Below, one piece after another: positions 36,206 to 41,264 of a DNA stretch of 41,264 nucleotides (the first letter of the stretch is position 1; each line of letters begins with the position of its first letter). The notes beneath the pieces are model-generated. The model ran no database searches, was not told the origin of the DNA, and saw only the letters and a list, made by a program, of their open reading frames with translations. Made by a program: the position numbers and the translations under genes. The stretch comes from Alphaproteobacteria bacterium (GTDB lineage: Bacteria > Pseudomonadota > Alphaproteobacteria > UBA11073). The stretch lies in the NCBI GenBank assembly GCA_013289145.1, contig JABDAM010000011.1, positions 1 to 41,264 of the forward strand, given 5' to 3'.

Positions 36206-37699
36206 CTACGCCGCCATGATCGTTGGAGTTGCCGTGAAACCAGCGGCGGCCTCAAGCGCGGCGGCGGCGCGGATCATCGTGATTTCGTCAAACGATTTGC
36301 CGATCAATTGCAGCCCGAGCGGCAAACCGTTCGCGGCCAGGCCCGCGGGCACCGACATGGCGGGCAAACCGGCCATGGATGCGGGAATGGTAAAGGCGTC
36401 GTTCAAATACATTTCGACCGGATCGGTTGGTTTTTCTTCCCAGCCGAATGCAGTCGAAGGCGCGGTGGGCGCGAGCAAGACGTCGCACTTTTTAAACGCC
36501 TCATCAAAATCGCGCGCAATCAGGGCGCGCACGCGCTGCGCCTTGCGGTAATAAGCGTCGTAATAACCCGCGCTCAAAACATACGTGCCGATCATAATCC
36601 GGCGCTTCACCTCACGGCCAAAACCTTGCGCGCGGGTGTTTTCGTACACCGCCGTTAAATCTTTACCCTCCGCGCGGAGGCCGTAACGCATGCCGTCATA
36701 ACGCGCGAGGTTCGATGAACATTCCGCCGGCGCGATGATGTAATAAGTCGGCAGGGCGTATTCCGTATGTGGCAAAGACACCTCAATAATTTCCGCGCCC
36801 GCGTCGCGCAGCCATGCCGCGCCCTTGTCCCACAGCGCTGAGATTTCCGAATTCAAACCGGACGGGCGGTATTCACGCGGAATGCCGATGCGCAGGCCTT
36901 TGATATCCTGGCCCAAACCACGCGTGAAATCCGGCGTTTCGATGCGCGCGGAAGTGCTGTCTTTCGGATCTTCACCCGCCATGGTGTTCAACATCAACGC
37001 GCAATCTTCGACCGTGCGCGCGAACGGCCCCGGTTGGTCGAGCGACGAAGCGAACGCCACCACGCCCCAACGCGAACAGCGGCCATAGGTGGGTTTAATG
37101 CCGACAATACCCGTGAATGACGCTGGCTGACGAATGGAACCGCCGGTATCCGTTCCCGTCGCGCCCATCGCGCCGCGCGCCGCGACGATCGCCGCCGACC
37201 CGCCAGATGAACCGCCAGGCACGAGTTTCGGACTGTTATGCCCTGCACCTTCCGCTCCAGTACGTTTCCATGGGCTTTCGACGTAACCGTAAGCCGACGT
37301 AATATTCGCCGAACCCATGGCGAATTCATCGAGATTTAACTTGCCTAAAAACGCCACGCCGGCATCCAGCAAATTTTGCCCTACCGTACTTTCATACGTC
37401 GGCACAAAGTTTTCCAAAATCTTACTGCCCGCCGTCGTGCGGATGCCTTTCGAACAAAACAAATCTTTATTCGCCAGCGGAATTCCATCGAGCGGCAATG
37501 CCGTGCCCGCCGCATAACGCGCATCCGAAGCCTTCGCCGCCGCCAAAGCCTGTTCCGGCGTTTCGGTGATGTAACAATTCAGCGGGCGCAATTGTTCAGT
37601 GGCCTTGATATGATCGGCCACAACTTCGGACGGTTTGAAATCCTTGTTGCGGTAGCCTTTTAGAGCTTGCGCGATAGTGAGATGGGTAAAAGTTGTCAT
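36206..37699 (-). CDS. gatA: Asp/Glu-tRNA amidotransferase subunit A
   Basis: GatA is the amidase subunit that frees ammonia from glutamine for the GatB site. The 497 aa belong to the amidase-signature family: the Ser-cisSer-Lys triad is Lys78 in NKDLF, Ser164 in [10 protein letters not shown] and Ser188 in [11 protein letters not shown]. Typical GatA regions also include [25 protein letters not shown] and NEAFKK-like [20 protein letters not shown] near the end. The zeta-like kinase starts four bases after its stop. Upstream, a DUF559 element of 440 bp separates it from gatC, so it may need its own promoter in the 54 bp left. Confidence 0.97.
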   Translation of the reverse strand: MTTFTHLTIAQALKGYRNKDFKPSEVVADHIKATEQLRPLNCYITETPEQALAAAKASDARYAAGTALPLDGIPLANKDLFCSKGIRTTAGSKILENFVPTYESTVGQNLLDAGVAFLGKLNLDEFAMGSANITSAYGYVESPWKRTGAEGAGHNSPKLVPGGSSGGSAAIVAARGAMGATGTDTGGSIRQPASFTGIVGIKPTYGRCSRWGVVAFASSLDQPGPFARTVEDCALMLNTMAGEDPKDSTSARIETPDFTRGLGQDIKGLRIGIPREYRPSGLNSEISALWDKGAAWLRDAGAEIIEVSLPHTEYALPTYYIIAPAECSSNLARYDGMRYGLRAEGKDLTAVYENTRAQGFGREVKRRIMIGTYVLSAGYYDAYYRKAQRVRALIARDFDEAFKKCDVLLAPTAPSTAFGWEEKPTDPVEMYLNDAFTIPASMAGLPAMSVPAGLAANGLPLGLQLIGKSFDEITMIRAAAALEAAAGFTATPTIMAA

Positions 37700-37752
37700 C
37701 GCGGTACCTTAGCCAAACCAAGGCTTTTCGCAAGAAATAATTTTAAAAATTC

Positions 37753-37803
37753 AACCTCCCCCTTGTGGGGAGGTCAAAACGCGGCACGCGTTTTGGGTGG
37801 GGG
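37753..37803. repeat. Left inverted repeat of the DUF559 element
   Basis: It contains an outer hairpin (ACCTCCCC-cttgt-GGGGAGGT, approximate loop) and an inner hairpin AAAACGCG-gca-CGCGTTTT (37776-37794), then GGGTGGGGG. The DUF559 stop codon (37774-37776) and its last ten codons lie within this repeat. Confidence 0.85.
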
Positions 37804-38148
37804 GATATGCGCCAGAACATCATCGATCACGGCACTTAAGTTTTGGTTAATGTCCCGATTGCTATAGCGCAAAACCTGATAACCTTCTGATCGCAAAAAT
37901 TCATCGCGCGGCGCATCTATATCCATGTCATGATGGCTGCCATCAATTTCAACAATCAGGCGATGCTCGTGGCAGCAAAAATCAGCAATATATTTTCCAA
38001 ACAGAGCTTGCCTGCGCCATCGACCATAAATTCTTCTATCCTGTACTTTAATCGCCAACCAGAATTTTCGCTCTTCCGGCGTCATGTGCTGGCGCATACT
38101 TCGCGCGAAGAAAAACTGCGGTGAACGATTCACGTGTGTTACCCCCAC
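37774..38148 (-). CDS. DUF559 endonuclease-domain protein
   Basis: A small protein of the DUF559 family, related in fold to Vsr-type (very short patch repair) and PD-(D/E)XK endonucleases. MTPEERKFWLAIK (residues 22-34), GRWRRQALFGKYIADFCCHEHRLIVEIDGSHHD (about 42-74) and LRSEGYQVLRYSNRDI (86-101) are the family's core; the IADF...IVEIDG pair is the likely metal site. The longest frame starts at GTG 38148 inside the right repeat; a GTG at 38133 or the ATG at 38097 (MRQHMTPEE) may be the real start. The stop lies inside the left repeat. It separates gatC from gatA. DNA target and activity are unknown; a role in moving the element is inference. Confidence 0.85.
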   Translation of the reverse strand: MGVTHVNRSPQFFFARSMRQHMTPEERKFWLAIKVQDRRIYGRWRRQALFGKYIADFCCHEHRLIVEIDGSHHDMDIDAPRDEFLRSEGYQVLRYSNRDINQNLSAVIDDVLAHIPPPKTRAAF

Positions 38149-38192
38149 CCAAAATTGCTATGCAATTTTGACCTCCCCACAAGGGGGAGGTT
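38142..38192. repeat. Right inverted repeat of the DUF559 element
   Basis: The reverse complement of the left repeat in its outer 27 and inner 13 bp. The inner hairpin is AAAATTGC-tat-GCAATTTT (38151-38169), with four stem positions changed on both sides relative to the left copy, so pairing is kept. It ends six bases before the gatC stop codon region. Confidence 0.85.
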
Positions 38193-38197
38193 GCTTT

Positions 38198-38485
38198 CTA
38201 TTCCACCACCTTCGGCACGACAAAATAATTCTCCATCGTCTCCGGCGCGTTCGACACGATATCCGCCGCGCATCCGCCTGCCGTCACGACATCTTCGCGC
38301 AGCGGCAAGGTCATCCCGCTCACCGATACCAGCGGTTCCACGCCGTCGGTATTCACGGCTTGGAGTTTTTCAATCCAGCCTAAAATACCGTTCACCTCCG
38401 CCGTCATGGCGGGCAGTTCATCAGGCGGAATGGCGATACGCGCGAGGCGCGCGACCTTGGCAACTTCGGGTTCGGACAGGGACAT
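38198..38485 (-). CDS. gatC: Asp/Glu-tRNA amidotransferase subunit C
   Basis: GatC is the small subunit that wraps around GatA and GatB and stabilises the complex. The 95 aa fit the family: LSEPEVAKVARLARIAI at the N terminus, an interface helix (ELPAMTAEVNGILGWIEKLQ), VNTDGVEPLVSV, and the C-terminal PLREDVV...NAPETMENYFVVPKVVE. The ATG at 38485 is used; three further codons upstream start only with TTG. It is divergent from ruvX. A DUF559 element begins six bases after its stop, separating it from gatA. Confidence 0.96.
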   Translation of the reverse strand: MSLSEPEVAKVARLARIAIPPDELPAMTAEVNGILGWIEKLQAVNTDGVEPLVSVSGMTLPLREDVVTAGGCAADIVSNAPETMENYFVVPKVVE

Positions 38486-38519
38486 GTTTTTCAACCTTTT
38501 TAATAGATTTACTGAAAAA

Positions 38520-38602
38520 GAGGCTGGAAGCTAGAGGCTGGAAGCTAGAAATTATACTTTTCTTTCCTAAACCTAGCCTCTAGCATCCAGCCTCCAACTT
38601 CC
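38520..38602. repeat. Direct and inverted GAGGCTGGAAGCTA repeats between gatC and ruvX
   Basis: GAGGCTGGAAGCTA occurs twice in tandem (38520-38547), and an imperfect inverted copy of the same unit lies at 38573-38602, touching the ruvX start. The whole can fold into a long imperfect stem. It occupies the divergent promoter region of gatC and ruvX. The unit looks like part of a dispersed family, but I see no further exact copy in this window. Confidence 0.7.
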
Positions 38603-38603
38603 G

Positions 38604-39068
38604 ATGCGCCATCCCCCCAAAACCTTCCTCGACGCCGCTGCGCCCGGAACCGCCCTCCTCGCGCTGGACGTCAGCGCGAAACGGATCGGACTGGCCGTGA
38701 CAAATCCGGAACGCACGCTGGCGCTGCCGGTGGAAACGCTGCGCCGCCGCAAGTGGGCGGATGACGCGGCGGCGCTGGTTCAAATTATCCGGGAGAGGAA
38801 TATCGGCGGCCTAGTGATCGGGATGCCGTTGCGCGCGGACGGCACCACGGGCCCCGAGGCGCAAAGCCGCCTGACCTTTGCCCGCAACCTGGATATCGCG
38901 TTGACTGCGGCGGGCATCACCCTGCCCTATGTCATGCTGGATGAAAGTCTGACGACACATGCCGCGCGCGAAACTCTGGCCGGGCGCGGCGCGGCGCATG
39001 CGGCGGAAGACCAGATCGCCGCGCAAATGTTATTGAACCATTTTATGGCTCAAGACTTTGGGAAATAG
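38604..39068 (+). CDS. ruvX: Putative Holliday junction resolvase / pre-16S rRNA nuclease RuvX (YqgF)
   Basis: A 154-aa RNase H-fold nuclease. YqgF matures the 5' end of 16S rRNA in Escherichia coli and was first described as a Holliday junction resolvase candidate. Visible are ALDVSAKRIGLAVT with catalytic Asp22, LVIGMPLRADGTTGPEAQ, VMLDESLTTHAARE with a Glu, and AAEDQIAAQMLL with the last acid. It is divergent from gatC, as in many alphaproteobacteria. Its last 26 bp overlap a small gene on the other strand. The region just before the start is part of an inverted repeat, and no good ribosome binding site is visible. Confidence 0.93.
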   Translation: MRHPPKTFLDAAAPGTALLALDVSAKRIGLAVTNPERTLALPVETLRRRKWADDAAALVQIIRERNIGGLVIGMPLRADGTTGPEAQSRLTFARNLDIALTAAGITLPYVMLDESLTTHAARETLAGRGAAHAAEDQIAAQMLLNHFMAQDFGK

Positions 39069-39294
39069 CCTGCTTTGGCGCTACGCCCGTGTCGGCGAAA
39101 CGATCGGGCAAAGCGGAAATATAATCAACAAGGACATTCGTATTTTGTATCGGCGGCTGCGCCGGAACTTCGATCAGATCGATCATGGCGGCGCCCAATA
39201 AAATAGCCTTGCCTTCACGGCTAATAAACCGGGTCAGTTTTTCATCCGCCCGTATAATGCTCTCAGCCAGCACTCTATAAAATTTCTTTAACAT
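39043..39294 (-). CDS. Small hypothetical protein, 83 aa
   Basis: I do not recognise this protein. It begins with a basic amphipathic helix (MLKKFYRVLAESIIRADEKL), a middle part with ILLGAAMIDLIEVPAQPPIQ, and a polar C-terminal end. There is no full membrane span. GAGGGA lies five bases before the ATG, so translation is likely. Its end overlaps the ruvX end by 26 bp. It is divergent from the gene at 39434; its own promoter must lie in the shared 139-bp gap that also holds a Pho-box-like site. Confidence 0.6.
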   Translation of the reverse strand: MLKKFYRVLAESIIRADEKLTRFISREGKAILLGAAMIDLIEVPAQPPIQNTNVLVDYISALPDRFADTGVAPKQAISQSLEP

Positions 39295-39375
39295 ATATCC
39301 CTCTTTTTATGTTATTATGGGCATAAGTGGATCTGAAAGTAAAGAAATTTACGATTTACCGCAAATTTTAGGGGG

Positions 39376-39410
39376 CAGTCACAAAACTGTCATAATTCGC
39401 AGGTTATACT
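39376..39410 (+). promoter_or_regulatory. Pho-box-like operator with -10 box
   Basis: CAGTCACAAAA and CTGTCATAATT are two direct 11-bp units (39376-39397), matching the PhoB consensus of CTGTCAT repeats at nearly all conserved positions. TATACT (39405-39410) follows 11 bp after the second CTGTCAT, the same spacing as in known PhoB-activated promoters, where the box replaces a -35. The expected transcript start is near 39417, and the gene starts at 39434. Confidence 0.65.
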
Positions 39411-39433
39411 AAAGGAGTAATTAGGGGTGATTC

Positions 39434-40036
39434 ATGGTGGATCAAAAAGCCGTTGAAAAGATTAAAGGTTTAAAAGAACCCAGCCGGATCAGGCTGCCCG
39501 CATGGGCGCTCGCCATCTCCATCGCATTCACCGCCGCAACCCTTCCCAGCCAAGCGAAAGCCGCAGAAGTTCCAACCGCCGCCGCCATCACCCGTCGGGC
39601 CGGATCTTTTGCCAATAATCGCAGCATGTCAGGCCGCCTGGGAATTTTGGATAATACGTCCGCCGCAGCAAGCGCGGATATTGCCCCTGCCGAACCTAAA
39701 CAGACTGAAAAACCCGCCGCCGACGCCTCCACCGTCAACCTGTCCGCTACCGAATTCCACCACCGCATGGCGGCTGGGAATATTAGCGCCAAAACGCTGC
39801 TCGGCACCGACCTGACCCGCGATCAACGCATGGCGGCGGAAGTGCAAGCCAACCAGGAAGCGTTTTTGGACTCTATGAAATTGGATGTAGAAGCATTGGG
39901 CGCTTATCAATTCTGGACGGGTTTCCGCCCTTCGACCAAAGGTTTGTCACACTTCATTTTAACCAAAGACGGCGCCATCGGCCGCGCCCACAGCAAAACG
40001 CCGCAAGTCGGCCAAACGGTGGGCAATACTCTATAA
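39434..40036 (+). CDS. Hypothetical exported or membrane-anchored protein, 200 aa
   Basis: I do not recognise it. A 20-residue basic N terminus (VEKIKGLKEPSRIR) precedes one hydrophobic segment (about 21-40, LPAWALAISIAFTAATLPSQ) and an AKA-A site, so it is either cleaved by signal peptidase or anchored. The remainder is Ala/Pro/Thr-rich up to residue 100, then a folded part of about 95 residues with ATEFHHRMAAGNISAKTLLG and YQFWTGFRPSTKGLSHFIL. AGGGG is six bases before the ATG. A Pho-box-like promoter lies just upstream, suggesting induction when phosphate is scarce. No known phosphate enzyme motif is seen. Confidence 0.7.
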   Translation: MVDQKAVEKIKGLKEPSRIRLPAWALAISIAFTAATLPSQAKAAEVPTAAAITRRAGSFANNRSMSGRLGILDNTSAAASADIAPAEPKQTEKPAADASTVNLSATEFHHRMAAGNISAKTLLGTDLTRDQRMAAEVQANQEAFLDSMKLDVEALGAYQFWTGFRPSTKGLSHFILTKDGAIGRAHSKTPQVGQTVGNTL

Positions 40037-40047
40037 ATGTTTGAAAA

Positions 40048-40563
40048 TTAAGCCGGCTGCAAACCCGCACCGCGCCAACCCGTGCGGAATGCGCGGAAGC
40101 CAGCCTTTAGTTTTGACACAAAGCCGACTTTTTTGGGACGCTCAACCGCCGCGTGAAACATACGGGCGGCAGCCGGTGAAATCTTGTTCGTGGTTTCGGC
40201 TGCTATAATCCGGCCTTTAACCGCGATCACAAATTCTTCCTTATCCGTTTCGGTCGCGCTCGGAACGGCTACCAGCTTTTTATCCCGGTAAGCGCTGCAG
40301 ATCAGCGATAAATCCCGCTGGCTCAGGGTATTTGAAGAGTAAATCGCCCGCGTCGCCTTTTCAACATCAAGCAAGAACACGCCTTTTTCCACCGTGCCGA
40401 ATTTGGATGCCTCGGCAAATACGGCCTGGGGCGGAACCATTAAATCCGGCATTTTTAACGGGTCGTAAAATTGGTTACCCAAATCAATAGAAGGCAAGCA
40501 GCCTGTATATTCAGCCCGGCTGGAATAAGCTCGGCGGGGTTTGAAAAGATTTAATCTAGCCAT
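40048..40563 (-). CDS. Hypothetical protein, 171 aa
   Basis: I do not recognise this protein. It is soluble and basic at both ends. The middle (about 35-125) may form an alpha/beta domain: FLLDVEKATRAIYSSNTLSQ, DLSLICSAYRDKKLVAVPSA, EEFVIAVKGRIIAAETTNKI. The last 30 residues are very basic (KKVGFVSKLKAGFRAFRTGW). There is no signal peptide. It converges with the 200-aa protein (11 bp between stops) and lies after a DUF218 gene on the same strand, 48 bp away, with no obvious functional tie. Confidence 0.65.
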   Translation of the reverse strand: MARLNLFKPRRAYSSRAEYTGCLPSIDLGNQFYDPLKMPDLMVPPQAVFAEASKFGTVEKGVFLLDVEKATRAIYSSNTLSQRDLSLICSAYRDKKLVAVPSATETDKEEFVIAVKGRIIAAETTNKISPAAARMFHAAVERPKKVGFVSKLKAGFRAFRTGWRGAGLQPA

Positions 40564-40611
40564 ATCGGATCATAACCTCAGTTAGAGTGAAAAACAACGA
40601 ATTTAATACTT

Positions 40612-41241
40612 TCATACCGCTTTATACTTTGAATTTAAATAGGGGAATAAGTGATTGATTTCTCTAGGAATATACCGCCCCATGACCCACAGGGTTTTCA
40701 AATATTCTCCAATCATCAGCTCCATGGTCCAGCGCTGTTGCCACCAGTGGGAGGTGGTTTGGGTATCGGTGGGAAACAGCGTGACCTTCACATCCGGCGC
40801 GGCCATGGCCAGTTCCAGACTGGCGCGCGGCAGGTGGTAATTGGAGCTGACCAATATAATGTCATGGATATTGTGCGCCTTTAGCCAGGCGGCGATCTCG
40901 CTGCCGTTTTCAAAGGTATTGGTCGCCTGGTGGCCGAGCGCGATGCAGCATTCCATCAATTCCAGCCGGTGCAACCCGCCCGCGCCGCGCACGAGGTCGC
41001 GAACCCCAACATTCGGGCCGACGCCCGAAACGAACATCTGCGGCGCCCGCCCGGCATCGAGCAGCGCCAGCGCCGTTGCGATGCGCCCTGAACCGCCTGT
41101 GACAACGACAATCGCGCTGGCGGAAACATTCGCCGCCGGAACAGGCGCGGGCAAAGTAATCCAGAAAATTCCAAAGCCAACCGCCAGGACGGTCAAAACC
41201 AAAACCGCCAGGCGAACCAGGAACATGAATAATCCGATCAC
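40612..41241 (-). CDS. DUF218 (YdcF/SanA-like) membrane protein
   Basis: A 209-aa inner-membrane protein with one N-terminal span (about 5-30) and a periplasmic DUF218 domain. IVVVTGGSGRIATALALLDAGRAPQMFVSG (about 44-73) and the later NTFENGSEIAAWL and DIILVSSNYHLPRASLEL carry the family's Gly-, Glu- and His-containing motifs. Family members such as ElyC and SanA are linked to envelope integrity; the reaction is unknown. The start is GTG with GAGGAG six bases upstream. In many alphaproteobacteria this gene follows ftsE-ftsX, which would lie beyond the window's right edge. Confidence 0.85.
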   Translation of the reverse strand: MIGLFMFLVRLAVLVLTVLAVGFGIFWITLPAPVPAANVSASAIVVVTGGSGRIATALALLDAGRAPQMFVSGVGPNVGVRDLVRGAGGLHRLELMECCIALGHQATNTFENGSEIAAWLKAHNIHDIILVSSNYHLPRASLELAMAAPDVKVTLFPTDTQTTSHWWQQRWTMELMIGEYLKTLWVMGRYIPREINHLFPYLNSKYKAV

Positions 41242-41264
41242 GTCAGTCTCCTCATATTAATTTT

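Larger units (their letters stand above)
37753..38192. mobile_element. Candidate element: DUF559 gene bounded by 51-bp inverted repeats
   Basis: The 440-bp segment between gatA and gatC consists of one DUF559 nuclease gene and two long inverted terminal repeats (37753-37803 and 38142-38192). The outer 27 bp and inner 13 bp of both ends are identical. The 11 bp between differ, yet form a hairpin in both cases. No target duplication is obvious at the edges. The gatC-gatA operon, normally compact, is split by the segment. I infer a mobile or once-mobile unit. Confidence 0.6.

Noticed and set aside
1-41264. CRISPR array, rRNA operon, IS transposase or phage genes
   Set aside because: I found no regularly spaced 25-40-bp repeats, no rRNA-like sequence, and no transposase, integrase or capsid motifs.

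Overview
The window reads as one stretch of an alphaproteobacterial chromosome, densely packed and moderately GC-rich, with almost every gene on a short operon or in a convergent pair. The clade call rests on gene content and order: HdaA beside a DUF2066 protein and purM/purN, glyQ-glyS followed directly by ppdK, a 44-residue cytochrome aa3 subunit IV-like gene, a secA/parvulin/argJ neighbourhood, and ruvX divergent from gatC. No species can be named. A type IVB pilus core together with many small lineage-specific proteins would fit a less-studied order (a Micavibrio-like lineage is one possibility, not shown).

Layout. 1-3.3 kb: a small unknown gene, hdaA and DUF2066 on the minus strand, then two unknown minus-strand genes that are less GC-rich. 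3.3-6.7 kb: purM, a perfect inverted repeat, purN, a CoxIV-like mini-gene, ndk (minus) and mazG. 6.6-15.2 kb: a prepilin peptidase (minus), an unknown gene, then pilN-pilO-pilP-pilQ-pilR, which forms the outer-membrane channel, inner-membrane proteins, ATPase and platform of a type IVB pilus. No pilin gene is present. 15.2-20.8 kb: ppdK, glyS and glyQ (minus). 21.3-25.3 kb: secA followed by an overlapping nucleotide-sugar dehydrogenase whose first codons are a four-copy 8-bp tandem repeat. 25.4-29.7 kb: a LysE-type exporter, a periplasmic parvulin, argJ and an MFS exporter. 29.7-33.9 kb: tRNA-Arg(TCT), then an accessory stretch with unknown genes, a CHAP lipoprotein, a GNAT acetyltransferase, a Fic protein and a small gene. 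33.9-39.1 kb: the gatC/gatA/gatB set, interrupted twice: by a zeta-toxin-like pair between gatA and gatB, and by a DUF559 nuclease gene bounded by long inverted repeats between gatC and gatA. ruvX diverges from gatC. 39.0-41.3 kb: three unknown proteins and a DUF218 (YdcF-like) membrane protein.

Most genes are housekeeping: purine synthesis, nucleotide pool cleaning, tRNA charging (GlyRS and the GatCAB amidotransferase), protein export and folding, and arginine synthesis. The unusual content sits between them. The most interesting items are the DUF559 element, whose two ends keep a hairpin by compensatory changes; the 8-bp repeat that could switch the sugar dehydrogenase on and off; a helically phased array of six CCCA (TGGG) motifs resembling MraZ boxes upstream of the CHAP lipoprotein, behind a near-perfect sigma-70 promoter; and a textbook-like Pho box in front of an unknown exported or membrane-anchored protein at 39.4 kb. 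Functions were assigned by reading motifs, without database searches.
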